From Nitrosomonas sp. Nm33 (lineage in GTDB: Bacteria; Pseudomonadota; Gammaproteobacteria; Burkholderiales; Nitrosomonadaceae): a stretch of 64,000 nucleotides of DNA. Position numbers and translations under genes: made by a program. The stretch is from the NCBI RefSeq assembly GCF_900107265.1, contig NZ_FNPJ01000001.1, positions 44,186 to 108,185 of the forward strand. Direction: 5' to 3'. This document shows positions 1 through 8,894 of this stretch, one piece after another (position 1 is the first letter of the stretch; each line of letters starts with the position of its first letter). The notes below the pieces were generated by a model. The model saw only the letters and a program-made list of their open reading frames with translations, was not told the DNA's origin and ran no database searches.

Positions 1-877
1 TCCAATTTTTTCCTTTTTTGATATGGGCGCCCATTTTTTCTAACGCATCAGCAAAATGAATATCACCTTGTAAACTCTCTGTGCCAACACCTTCAACGCG
101 TACCGGCCCTCCACCAATAGCTCCAGCAGCCAAAAAGTAGGATGCTGAGGAAGCATCTCCTTCCACAATTATTTCACCTGGACTCTTGTAAGTTTGTGGG
201 GCTGACAATGTAAAGTGTTGCCAATTTTCTTGTATGACTTGGACGCCAAATCGTGCCATTTGAGCCAGAGTAAGTTCAACGTATGGCCTTGAAATAAGTA
301 TGCCATTAACGATAATTGTGGCGGTTTTGCCTGTTAACGGTAACGCCATTAAGAGTCCACTGAGAAATTGACTGGAAACATCCCCCTTGATTGAAATGGT
401 TTTGCTTTGTATCTCAGCAGACTTGATCTCTAGGGGAGGAAAACCTTCATTTCCAAGATAAGTAATACTGGCATTCAATTGACGTAAAGCATTTACTAAA
501 TCTGCAATAGGGCGTTCATGCATGCGGGCTACGCCAGATAGTCGATAATGACCGCTCATTATGGCAAGCACAGCAACGAGAGGGCGAAAAGCAGTACCAG
601 CATTACCCAGAAACAAATCAGCTTGTTTGACTGGAAATTTTCCGCTAGCACCTTCTACGCTGTAATCATTCTCGCTAATTTGATTGATTTTAATTCCGAG
701 CGCTCCAAGTGCATTTAGCATTTGTGCCGTATCCTCGGAAATCAGCAGATTCCGAACGAGGGTTTTACCGTTTGCTAACGCTGCGAGTAAAAGGATCCGA
801 TTGGAGATGCTTTTTGAGCCTGGGAGTTCAATGATGCCACGTGCAGCACTAGCAACAGGAAGATCAAGCCAGTCCAT
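1..877 (-). CDS. aroA: 3-phosphoshikimate 1-carboxyvinyltransferase (EPSP synthase), 3'-truncated by window edge
   Basis: Transfers the enolpyruvyl group of PEP to shikimate-3-phosphate, the sixth step of the shikimate pathway, in the cytoplasm. The reverse strand starts at an ATG (877-875) and translates as [20 protein letters not shown], followed by the [14 protein letters not shown] segment typical of the AroA N-terminus (PEP and S3P binding). Further in come [13 protein letters not shown] (the LGNAGTxxRP signature) and a [16 protein letters not shown] stretch. The frame is open for 292 codons to the edge; the family is about 430 residues, so roughly the last third is missing from the window. 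No tyrA gene precedes it here, although tyrA-aroA is a common order in betaproteobacteria. Confidence 0.95.
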   Translation of the reverse strand, partial: MDWLDLPVASAARGIIELPGSKSISNRILLLAALANGKTLVRNLLISEDTAQMLNALGALGIKINQISENDYSVEGASGKFPVKQADLFLGNAGTAFRPLVAVLAIMSGHYRLSGVARMHERPIADLVNALRQLNASITYLGNEGFPPLEIKSAEIQSKTISIKGDVSSQFLSGLLMALPLTGKTATIIVNGILISRPYVELTLAQMARFGVQVIQENWQHFTLSAPQTYKSPGEIIVEGDASSASYFLAAGAIGGGPVRVEGVGTESLQGDIHFADALEKMGAHIKKGKNW

Positions 878-1120
878 AAATTTCTAGAAAGGTAAATATG
901 CTATATGTCTTCATTTCTTTTTATAATGGCAGATTAGATTGACAGGTATAACTTAGGTATAAATTAAAAGATATAGAGTATAGAGGCAGAACGGAAATTT
1001 GTAGTGCCTGCTATAATAACTAATTTTCTAGCGACACTATATACTAGACTATATTAGATAAAACTCGATAGTTAGGATTCATTTAATTAAATTATAACTG
1101 ATAGATAATGGGACTGTTCA

Positions 1121-1369
1121 ATGGAAGATGATTCTTTAAATTCACTACTTATTTCTGTACTGGCTATTCCATTTGTCGTTGCAATACAAATTTGGATTAA
1201 AGAGCGCAAAGATCGTCGACGTAACAAAGATGGTGAAGAAGAATTTAAGACTACTCGTGAAGCAGTTATTTCTTTTTTAATAGAAGGATTAGCTGTAGTT
1301 GGAGGATTGGCCATTCTTATTGCTGCAATATCTGGAATTGCCAAGTATATTATTAATGTTTATGGTTAA
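1121..1369 (+). CDS. Small hypothetical membrane protein (82 aa)
   Basis: Not recognised as a known family. The 82-residue product has a hydrophobic stretch at about residues 8-25 (LLISVLAIPFVVAIQIWI), a very basic and acidic linker (KERKDRRRNKDGEEEF) and a second hydrophobic stretch at about 49-72, so a two-helix inner-membrane protein is likely. A hairpin with a T tract follows about 40 bases after the stop, supporting transcription on this strand. No clear ribosome binding site is visible before the ATG. A competing antisense frame (1087-1344) has no protein-like character. Real but uncharacterised is the best reading. Confidence 0.5.
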   Translation: MEDDSLNSLLISVLAIPFVVAIQIWIKERKDRRRNKDGEEEFKTTREAVISFLIEGLAVVGGLAILIAAISGIAKYIINVYG

Positions 1370-1406
1370 TTGAGTTTCTAAAAAAACTTATCCAGGCCAC
1401 ACAGAG

Positions 1407-1455
1407 TGAATACTGTAATTGAAAGAAAGCTTCATTACAGTATTCATTTTTTGTT
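1407..1455 (+). terminator. Rho-independent terminator after the small membrane ORF
   Basis: GAATACTGTAAT (1408-1419) pairs with ATTACAGTATTC (1434-1445) around a 14-base loop, followed by ATTTTTTGTTTT. The stem is perfect over 12 bp. It ends the plus-strand ORF at 1369. Because the stem is symmetrical it may also stop topB readthrough from the other side, but the A tract on that side is poor. Confidence 0.75.
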
Positions 1456-1526
1456 TTGAGAAATAAGAAATATTAAGGCGATAAAATGTAAGGGGTAACC
1501 AGCCTTATGGCAATGTGGTTGGATTC

Positions 1527-4043
1527 CTATGCGCGTTTCTTCTTACTTGCAGATGGTGATGTTTTAGGTTCATTTGTATTTTCTGTTTTTTCTTTTGAAG
1601 CCTTTTTCTCAAATTCAAACTCTATTTTACCTTCTTTTCCGATTACCAAATAAGCTGAGAATGGTCGTCCTTTTTTAGAGATAAATTTAGTCAACAGATC
1701 AGTTTTTCCTGTTTGCAGTAATTTGACGATTTGCTCCTGTTCGATAGCTCGGTTGAGAATAATTTTTCCAGTTTTAAAGTCGCATGTGTGAGTGGCGCCG
1801 ACTGCTTTTTCACAGACATAATATAATCCGTGCTCATAGACGGAATTGCTGCATTTGGGACATTTGCCGAGAGGTTGCTGGTTGGAGAAATCAATTGCAT
1901 CAGCTTCTTCTGTATCATTGCCACCAAACTCAAATTTCATCTCGAACGTATCAGTAAGTTTGATGATAGCATTAAACAAACGTCCCATTTTGCTGCGAAA
2001 CCCTTGCAATGGACCAATTTCACCTTTCGAAATGAGTGTTTCCATTTCTTCTATTTCAAATTGTCGTCCAGCCAGAATTTTCCATAGAGCAAAATCACAT
2101 TGCTGGCATTGAAATTTCTTGTATGTTTCTTGTATAACTCCTCCGCATTTAGGGCAGGGAACTTTGAGTATCGCAAAATCGCCACTTATCGTTTTTCCTC
2201 GATGATTTTTCGCTTGTTCGACAATATGCTGCGTCATGTCAGCAATTTTAGCCATGAATGCTTCACGCTTTAATTTACCTTGCTCGATCTGGCGTAATTT
2301 GAATTCCCAATCACCCGTTAATTCTGGAGAGATCAACTCGGGTATTTTTAGTCCACGCAATAAGGTAATGAGCGAAAATGCTTTGGCAGTTGGATGTAAT
2401 TCCCGCCCGACACGCTGTAAATAATTTTCAAAGACGAGACCTTCAATGATGGCCGCACGCGTTGCAGGTGTGCCAAGACCTTTTGCACTCATTGCTGCCC
2501 GTAATTCTTCATCTTCCACCAGTTTTCCCGCTCCTTCCATGGCAGATAAGAGAGTTGATTCATTGAATCTCGCTGGTGGCCGAGTTTGATTGGAAATGAC
2601 CTTGATTTCTTCAGCGATAACTGATTTATCAGCGCTAATTGCAGGTAAAACTGTACCATCGCCATTATCATCATGTATTAGCGATTTGCCGTAAACGGCT
2701 TGCCATCCAGCATTGATCATGACTCTACCCTCTGTTTTAAAGGGCTCATCTTCAACACGCGTAATACGTGTTGTTACAAGAAATTCTGCAGCTGGATAGA
2801 AAATTGCAAGAAAACGTTTGGTTACCAGATCGTAAAGCTTTGTTTCTGCCTCATTTAATTTTTTTGGCTCGAGTGAAGTTGGAATAATGGCAAAGTGATC
2901 GGAAATTTTCGTGTTATTAAAAATACGCTTATTTGGTTTTACCCAATCAGAATCCAGAATTTGCTTTGCGAACTGGCCATATTGAGTGGTCGCAAGTGCA
3001 TGCAGAGTATCTTTAACAGGCGCAATGTAATCTTCCGGAAGCGCGCGTGAATCAGTACGTGGATAGGTTAATACTTTATGTTTTTCGTAGAGCGCTTGCG
3101 CCAGTCCTAATGTTGTTTTAGCAGAAAAACCAAAGCGACTATTGGCATCTCGTTGTAAACTTGTGAGATCATACAGTAACGGGCAGGTTTCTTTAGCTGG
3201 CTTACTTTCTTCACTAACTATTCCTGGTTTGCATTGACATTTGATCTTGATCGCTTTTGCTTTATCTTGCTCCCATATGCGTTCTGCTCTAGCTTCGCTA
3301 TTCTCCTTATCTTTTGAAAATTTCTCGTCAAACCATTTTCCTTTGTAGTGATCATTGTCACTAGAAAAAATAGCGTGTATCTCCCAGTAGTCTTTGGATA
3401 CAAATTTTTTGATGACTTCTTCTCGTTCAACCAGTATGGCTAACGTTGGGGTCTGAACACGTCCAACAGTAGTTTTATGGAAACCACCTTCTTGAGAATT
3501 AAATGCCGTCATTGCACGTGTACCATTAATCCCCACTAGCCAATCTGATTCAGAACGACTAACAGCGGCTTCTGCTAATGGTTGTACTTCACTATTATCG
3601 AGTAGTTTGGAGAAAGCTTCTCGAATGGCAGCAGGTGTCATGGATTGTAACCACAGCCGTTTAATAGGTTTTTTTGCTTCCGCGTAGCGTGTGATGTAGC
3701 GAAAAATTAATTCTCCTTCTCGTCCGGCATCACAAGCATTGATCAGCGTATCCACATCTTTCCGCTTGATGAGTTTTGTTAATAATTTCAAGCGAGTAGA
3801 TGTTTTTTCAATAGGAATAAGATCAAAATAAGGAGGGATGACAGGTAAATGATCAAAGCTCCATTTGCCGCGCTTAACCTCATAATATTCCGGTGCAGTC
3901 AGCTCAAGCAAATGGCCAACTGCAGATGATAAAACGTATTCGTCACTTTCAAAATAATCATTTTCTTTAGTGAAATTACCTAATGCGCGGGCAATATCTG
4001 CTGCCACGGAAGGCTTCTCAGCGATGATCAATTTTTTGCTCAT
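1527..4043 (-). CDS. topB: DNA topoisomerase III (type IA)
   Basis: Relaxes negative supercoils and decatenates DNA through a 5'-phosphotyrosine intermediate. The 838-residue product opens with a Toprim domain (KKLIIAEKPSVAADIARAL) carrying ACDAGREGE at about 103-111, the metal-binding acidic set. The active-site tyrosine lies in YPRTDS at about 327-332 (Y327). Two C-terminal zinc-ribbon-like modules follow, with CPKC...CQQC at about 630-649 and CPKC...C at about 728-754, then a lysine-rich tail. Length fits the TopB/TraE-like branch with added zinc modules. It is the last gene of a dprA-smg-topB run on the minus strand, with about 170 bases after smg. Confidence 0.95.
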   Translation of the reverse strand: MSKKLIIAEKPSVAADIARALGNFTKENDYFESDEYVLSSAVGHLLELTAPEYYEVKRGKWSFDHLPVIPPYFDLIPIEKTSTRLKLLTKLIKRKDVDTLINACDAGREGELIFRYITRYAEAKKPIKRLWLQSMTPAAIREAFSKLLDNSEVQPLAEAAVSRSESDWLVGINGTRAMTAFNSQEGGFHKTTVGRVQTPTLAILVEREEVIKKFVSKDYWEIHAIFSSDNDHYKGKWFDEKFSKDKENSEARAERIWEQDKAKAIKIKCQCKPGIVSEESKPAKETCPLLYDLTSLQRDANSRFGFSAKTTLGLAQALYEKHKVLTYPRTDSRALPEDYIAPVKDTLHALATTQYGQFAKQILDSDWVKPNKRIFNNTKISDHFAIIPTSLEPKKLNEAETKLYDLVTKRFLAIFYPAAEFLVTTRITRVEDEPFKTEGRVMINAGWQAVYGKSLIHDDNGDGTVLPAISADKSVIAEEIKVISNQTRPPARFNESTLLSAMEGAGKLVEDEELRAAMSAKGLGTPATRAAIIEGLVFENYLQRVGRELHPTAKAFSLITLLRGLKIPELISPELTGDWEFKLRQIEQGKLKREAFMAKIADMTQHIVEQAKNHRGKTISGDFAILKVPCPKCGGVIQETYKKFQCQQCDFALWKILAGRQFEIEEMETLISKGEIGPLQGFRSKMGRLFNAIIKLTDTFEMKFEFGGNDTEEADAIDFSNQQPLGKCPKCSNSVYEHGLYYVCEKAVGATHTCDFKTGKIILNRAIEQEQIVKLLQTGKTDLLTKFISKKGRPFSAYLVIGKEGKIEFEFEKKASKEKTENTNEPKTSPSASKKKRA

Positions 4044-4216
4044 GAAATTTTTGGCTAGATGATTATATTTTTTGTCAATTACAAGATTGGAATGTTCAGA
4101 TTATTGAGGAAAGGCACATTTTGTGTGCCTAACACACTTTATTTTAAGAGCATGTATTGCTCATTAAATGATGTGTTTATTTAAAGTCGAATTCAGGGTT
4201 GATTGTTTCTCAACAA

Positions 4217-4675
4217 TTAATGCCGATGTCGTGGATTACTCGCTATGAACAATTTTTCCAGAATATTGGGATCAATTAATTGATTTTGTATCCATAGATC
4301 AAGCAAAATAACGAGCTTAATTTTTTCTAGACTGGAATTATTTCCATTCATTTTGAGAACACGATCAATTAATAATTCTCGCTGTAGTGAATTAAGAATA
4401 CCCGCCTGCTCAAGAAAAAGAATAAATCCACGTCCTTCCTTATCAATTGCTTCCATTTCAGAAGGCGTATACCATCGTAATGAGTTACTTTGAGCAAATG
4501 TTGCCGGATAGTGATTATTATCACCTTTTGTAAGATCTGATAACCAATTAAGTGCTTGATTAATTTCATCCTCTCCAAAACCAGCTATAGTTAATTTATG
4601 CGTTAATGTTGCAGAATCTGGACAACCTCCTCTGTCGAAATAGTTTTCGAATAAGTAAATTAGGATTTCGTACAT
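4217..4675 (-). CDS. smg: Smg family protein (DUF494)
   Basis: Member of the Smg/DUF494 family, cytoplasmic, of unknown biochemical role, very often found just downstream of dprA. The start was set at the ATG giving MYEILIYLFENYF, the standard family N-terminus, with AAAGAGAG seven bases upstream; an upstream ATG at 4702 would add nine atypical residues. The product is 152 residues, normal for the family, with conserved GFGEDEINQALNWLSDL and EAGILNSLQRELLIDRVL-type helices (here FLEQAGILNSLQRELLIDRV). It sits between dprA and topB, in the same direction, as in many betaproteobacteria. Confidence 0.9.
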   Translation of the reverse strand: MYEILIYLFENYFDRGGCPDSATLTHKLTIAGFGEDEINQALNWLSDLTKGDNNHYPATFAQSNSLRWYTPSEMEAIDKEGRGFILFLEQAGILNSLQRELLIDRVLKMNGNNSSLEKIKLVILLDLWIQNQLIDPNILEKLFIASNPRHRH

Positions 4676-4741
4676 ATAGATACTCTCTTTCACTGTATGC
4701 ACATTAGTAGATTTTTATAGTATAAATTTTTATCAATGGCA

Positions 4742-5836
4742 TTAACGAACTCTTTGATAACGGCCGCCAGGTAAACTGGCAACCATTCCGTTTAACTCTA
4801 GTGCCAATAGCATGGCGGATACTGCTTCGACCGTCAAGCCGCTTCGCGTGCATAGGGTATCGATGTCGGTCACGTCATAGCCCAAGTGGGGCAGCAATAT
4901 TGAATTCCCTTGGGAATTACTAAAATCAAGCGTTACGTCAGTATTTCCATGGGGTAACGCAGTCTGACAATTAAACTCATCTAAGATATCCTGGATATTT
5001 TCTATCAATTTGGCCCCTTGCTTAATCAATGCATGACAGCCCTTTGACAAAGGTGAATGTATGGAGCCTGGTATAGCCATCACTTCCCGTCCCTGTTCTA
5101 ATGCTTGTTTTGCAGTAATGAGTGAGCCGCTGTGCAAAGTTGCTTCAACGACTAAACAGCCAAGACTCATACCGCTGATAATTCTGTTGCGACGAGGGAA
5201 ATTTCTGCCCAATGCAGGCATTCCTAGCGGAAATTCCGAAATCAGTGCTCCTTCTTTTGCCAGCAGGTGGGCTAGTTCCCGATTTCTTGCAGGGTAGACA
5301 ATATCGAGCCCCGTTCCTACCACAGCAATGCTTGCTGAAATACCGCGCAAGCCACCTTGATGGGCGGCGGTATCAATTCCTTGTGCCATCCCGCTAACAA
5401 TGCAAAATCCTGCATTACTTGCAGCTTCAGCGAAAGCACCAGCATTGGCTATGCCTTGCGGCGTCGCATTACGACTACCAACGATAGCAAGGGTAGGTGA
5501 ATTGAGAAGTTTGCGTTGCCCCTTTAAGTAAAACAAAGGAGGAGGATCGACAATATTGAGTAGTAGTTTGGGATAATCATGATCTGCAAGTGTAATGACG
5601 CAGTTAGAAGGGTCTTCCAACCATTTAAGTGCTGCATCGACTTTGCTCTTGTCTGCACCTCGAGTGATGTTATAAGCAGCCTGCTTTTTTACGATGCGTT
5701 CCAGTTGATATGTATCCGTTGAAAGAATTTCTCTTGGGTTACCAAAAGCAATCAGTAGCTTGCGAATGGATTCGTCACCTAAGCTATCTATTAGAGTGAG
5801 ATTAAGCCAGGATTCAACATCTGGCGGAGCTTTCAT
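4742..5836 (-). CDS. dprA: DNA-processing protein DprA/Smf
   Basis: Binds incoming single-stranded DNA and loads RecA during natural transformation. The 364-residue product has an N-terminal helical part, then the Rossmann-like core with IVGSRNATPQG (about 118-128), SGMAQGIDTAAHQGGL (about 148-163) and GTGLDIVYPARNREL (about 174-188). A C-terminal winged-helix-like segment (about 305-364) follows. These are the family signatures and the length is typical. It is first in dprA-smg-topB, with 66 bases between it and the Smg start. It lies downstream of the LysM gene in the same direction, an order common in betaproteobacteria. Confidence 0.95.
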   Translation of the reverse strand: MKAPPDVESWLNLTLIDSLGDESIRKLLIAFGNPREILSTDTYQLERIVKKQAAYNITRGADKSKVDAALKWLEDPSNCVITLADHDYPKLLLNIVDPPPLFYLKGQRKLLNSPTLAIVGSRNATPQGIANAGAFAEAASNAGFCIVSGMAQGIDTAAHQGGLRGISASIAVVGTGLDIVYPARNRELAHLLAKEGALISEFPLGMPALGRNFPRRNRIISGMSLGCLVVEATLHSGSLITAKQALEQGREVMAIPGSIHSPLSKGCHALIKQGAKLIENIQDILDEFNCQTALPHGNTDVTLDFSNSQGNSILLPHLGYDVTDIDTLCTRSGLTVEAVSAMLLALELNGMVASLPGGRYQRVR

Positions 5837-5983
5837 GGTAAAGAATAATACTTATCGTGATTATAAAAAGGAATGTAAATACTATTTATTGCGGAAACAG
5901 GAAAGACTATTTTGCATAAAAAGTCTGTAAATAATTTCAATTCGATTTAGATATGAACAATTTTAGCCCTAGATATGGTCTAG

Positions 5984-7006
5984 TTAGGGTGTTTTTACCG
6001 CATCCAATACTTTGATTGCTTGAGAACTTTGCGTGACTAATGCATAAGATACTTTATCAAATACACGAAAAACAAGTACTAGGCCGATGCGTTCATCGGG
6101 GAGCATTACAGTTTCACCAGTAGGTGATTTTACTTCACTTTTCCGATAAACGGCGAGGACATGGCCTTCCTTCAATCCGTCATGAATGCCTTTATTAAGC
6201 GTGATAATAGCATTTTCACCGATTTCAGCTACACCACCATAGACAGAGATAATACGCCCTTTAATAGCAAAATTTGGTGCATGAGGTCCATAATCTACGT
6301 CTCTATCAGGAGGGGAGGGAATTAAGCGATCGCCATTTAATATTTCTTGGACAGAATGTGTTACCGTTACGGAGCTAATCGTAGCAAAATTTTTAACTTC
6401 AACATCCCCCAAATAAATTGCTTCATATCCAAGGATGTGATTATTATCATCTGGGTCCATCAATGCCTTGCTAGTACGAAAAACTTGCCATAAGGAGCCT
6501 TTGTCATGAGGTAAATCACGTACATAGATTGTTTCTCCTGTGCTTAATATTACTCGATTGTCACTGGAGCCTAATACAAGGGGTGCTTTGTCAAGAGCAT
6601 GCTTTTCAATGACCAATGGTTGGCTCAGAAATGGTTTGATTTTGTTGGCAGGAATAGTTGGGATACCACCCGCTCCTAATTTTTCTATTCGCATTTTAGG
6701 AGATAATTTTATGATTGCCTTTTCATCGGAAAGTTTTAATTGATTTCCTTTGGCTGTTTTTTCAAGGACGATGATATCACCCGGATAAACTGTATGTGGA
6801 TTCTTCATGGACTCCCGGTTTTGATTCCATATTTCTGGCCATCGCCAAGGATCTTTCAAAAAGCGAGAGGCAATGCTCCATAGTGTGTCACCCTGAACAA
6901 CAATATAGTGATCTGGCGCATTATGATGTAGCTCAATTTCTGCTGCCTTAATAGCCTCATTAGAAAAAACGAATATAAGTAAAATCGCGGATATAATTAC
7001 ACGCAT
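5984..7006 (-). CDS. LysM-domain exported protein
   Basis: A 340-residue protein with a signal peptide (MRVIISAILLIFVFSNEAIKA, cleavage near residue 21) and one LysM peptidoglycan-binding module at about 33-82 (YIVVQGDTLWSIASRFL ... YPGDIIVLEK). The rest is beta-rich without a catalytic signature I recognise. This architecture (signal peptide, LysM, about 260 residue C-terminal part) is a conserved betaproteobacterial protein encoded next to dprA and opposite def. It probably acts in the periplasm on or at murein. A dispersed repeat begins six bases upstream of the start codon, so its 5' leader is derived from that element. Confidence 0.85.
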   Translation of the reverse strand: MRVIISAILLIFVFSNEAIKAAEIELHHNAPDHYIVVQGDTLWSIASRFLKDPWRWPEIWNQNRESMKNPHTVYPGDIIVLEKTAKGNQLKLSDEKAIIKLSPKMRIEKLGAGGIPTIPANKIKPFLSQPLVIEKHALDKAPLVLGSSDNRVILSTGETIYVRDLPHDKGSLWQVFRTSKALMDPDDNNHILGYEAIYLGDVEVKNFATISSVTVTHSVQEILNGDRLIPSPPDRDVDYGPHAPNFAIKGRIISVYGGVAEIGENAIITLNKGIHDGLKEGHVLAVYRKSEVKSPTGETVMLPDERIGLVLVFRVFDKVSYALVTQSSQAIKVLDAVKTP

Positions 7007-7011
7007 AGATT

Positions 7012-7160
7012 TAACCTGGATTTCTCAGTTGGACGGAATGGAGTGTGTCATTTTGCGAGTGTAAAGCAAGGCGTAACGACACGGAATAGTTGTTCCATTC
7101 CAAGGAGTTGCAACGCAGCCATGTGTTTGCAAAATCGCGCAATCCGTACCGGAGCGAAAA
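7012..7160. repeat. Dispersed palindromic intergenic repeat, copy A
   Basis: The first 43 bases (7012-7054) match 44615-44657 with only a few differences (shared core GGATTTCTCAGT-GGACGG-ATGGAGT). The rest forms an imperfect palindrome: TTTTGC...GCGTAACGAC...GGAAT on the left mirrors GGAAT/ATTCC...GTTGCAACGC...GCAAAA on the right, with GGAATAGTTGTTCC at the centre. It looks like a REP- or MITE-type hairpin element without a gene. A 65-codon frame crossing it is not a protein. Confidence 0.6.
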
Positions 7161-7369
7161 TACCCAGAAGGTAAGAATGAAATTTATAGAAAAGGTCTTT
7201 ATACTCATAATGTTAACACCAGAACGAGCGATTAACTGAGGGTTCTAGGTTTAATTTTTAATAGTGAGAGGCCTTCATTTAGATGCTATTCTTTAAGCTT
7301 GAATTGAACAGCATCCAAAGCTTACGATCTAACAGCAGAATTTATTAAACCGAATTACGCTAGTTTGCT

Positions 7370-7876
7370 ATGGCAATTCTGAAAATATTACAATATCCAA
7401 ATGAAAGACTGCATAAGGTTGCAGCTCCCGTACCAGCAATTACCGATGAAATTCGTGTGCTGGTTCAAGATATGACGGAAACTATGTATTCCGCAACTGG
7501 AATTGGTTTGGCAGCAACTCAGGTTGATGTGCACCAACGCGTGATCGTTATTGATGTTTCCGAAACTCGTGATCAGCTCCATGTATTCATTAATCCAGAA
7601 ATTATTGCAAGCAGTGGAGAATCTGATTATGAGGAGGGATGCTTATCAGTGCCCGGAATTTTCGAGAAAGTAAAACGAGCTGAAAATATCTCAATCAGGG
7701 CAATGAATCTGGAAGGCGATCTGTTTGAACTGAATGTTAGTGGTTTATTTGCAATATGTATCCAGCATGAGATGGATCATTTGATGGGTAAGGTATTTAT
7801 TGAATACCTGTCACAACTAAAGCAGTCACGAATTCGATCAAAATTAAAAAAGTTACAACGTGATGCCAAATCCTAA
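7370..7876 (+). CDS. def: Peptide deformylase
   Basis: Removes the formyl group from the N-terminal methionine of new proteins; Fe(II)/Zn enzyme in the cytoplasm. All three family motifs are present in the 168-residue product: GIGLAATQV (about 44-52), EEGCLSVP (about 88-95, metal-ligand Cys91) and QHEMDHLMG (about 132-140, two metal-ligand His and catalytic Glu). Length matches the Def1 class. It opens the def-fmt-rsmB run and is divergent from the LysM-dprA block, a standard arrangement. Confidence 0.97.
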   Translation: MAILKILQYPNERLHKVAAPVPAITDEIRVLVQDMTETMYSATGIGLAATQVDVHQRVIVIDVSETRDQLHVFINPEIIASSGESDYEEGCLSVPGIFEKVKRAENISIRAMNLEGDLFELNVSGLFAICIQHEMDHLMGKVFIEYLSQLKQSRIRSKLKKLQRDAKS

Positions 7877-7940
7877 TTTACCTTGCCTTGCCTAAATCTG
7901 TTTCTTTACAAGAAATGAATATGTTGATCTGAAGTTTTCT

Positions 7941-8894
7941 ATGAGAATTATTTTTGCTGGTACACCAGCTTTTGCAGCCAGGGCATTGATTTCTTTGCTA
8001 AGTGCTGAATATCAGATCGTATTAGTGTTGACTCAACCAGATCGTCCAGCGGGGCGTGGGATGAAAACCCAGATAAGTGATGTAAAAAAAGTTGCGCAGG
8101 CTTATGATATTCCTTTGTTGCAACCGCTTACATTAAAATCGAAAGCTATTCATACGCAACTAAAGGCATTTGATGCGGATGTAATGATTGTTGCAGCATA
8201 CGGATTAATCCTACCAGAAGAAGTTTTAAAAATTCCACGTTATGGTTGTTTGAACATTCATGCCTCCCTCTTGCCTCGTTGGCGAGGTGCAGCGCCTATT
8301 CAACGAGCCATATTGGCAGGTGACCAGGAAACGGGTATTACCATCATGCAAATGGATGAGGGGCTTGATACTGGTGATATGCTACTGCAACGTCACATTC
8401 CTATTGACTCTGAGGATACGGCACAAACTCTTCACGATAAGCTTGCTGATTTAGGCGCACAGAGTATTGTCGAGGCATTAGGATTAATGCAGCTTGATAA
8501 ATTGACAGTGATTCCCCAGGATGAAATACAGGCATGCTACGCTTCAAAAATCCAAAAAAAAGAAGCGGAAATTGACTGGAGAGTGGATGCGGACCAAATT
8601 GATCGAAGTATTCGTGCTTTTAATCCTTATCCGGGAGCTTATACGTACCTGCAAGGTAATTTATTGAAAATATGGCAAGCTAAGGCTGTAAAAAATAATT
8701 CTGGCAAAGCGGGAGAAATTATTACGACCGGCAGTGAGGGGGTCGTAGTGGCTTGTGGAAAAGGAGCGCTGATTTTAGAAGTTGTGCAAAAACCTGGGGG
8801 GAAAAAAATGCCTATCGCAGAATTTCTGGCGGGACATTGTTTACAATCAGGTCAGTTTTTTTCTACAGCGATGAACTGCCAGCTCGGAAAATGA
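7941..8894 (+). CDS. fmt: Methionyl-tRNA formyltransferase
   Basis: Formylates Met-tRNAfMet using 10-formyl-THF, creating the substrate that Def later deformylates. The 317-residue product begins MRIIFAGTPAFAARAL, has NIHASLLPRWRGAAPIQ at about 105-121 (catalytic Asn and His, folate-binding SLLP) and GLDTGD at about 141-146 (catalytic Asp), then the C-terminal OB-like tRNA-binding domain. Its TGA stop overlaps the next ATG (ATGA at 8891-8894), so it is translationally coupled to rsmB. Confidence 0.97.
   Translation: MRIIFAGTPAFAARALISLLSAEYQIVLVLTQPDRPAGRGMKTQISDVKKVAQAYDIPLLQPLTLKSKAIHTQLKAFDADVMIVAAYGLILPEEVLKIPRYGCLNIHASLLPRWRGAAPIQRAILAGDQETGITIMQMDEGLDTGDMLLQRHIPIDSEDTAQTLHDKLADLGAQSIVEALGLMQLDKLTVIPQDEIQACYASKIQKKEAEIDWRVDADQIDRSIRAFNPYPGAYTYLQGNLLKIWQAKAVKNNSGKAGEIITTGSEGVVVACGKGALILEVVQKPGGKKMPIAEFLAGHCLQSGQFFSTAMNCQLGK

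Noticed and set aside
1087..1344. 85-codon minus-strand frame opposite the small membrane ORF
   Set aside because: Low-complexity Ser/Arg composition as expected from an antisense frame; the plus frame has hydrophobic helices and a terminator.
7011..7208. 65-codon minus-strand frame
   Set aside because: It lies wholly across the dispersed palindromic repeat and has no protein-like pattern.
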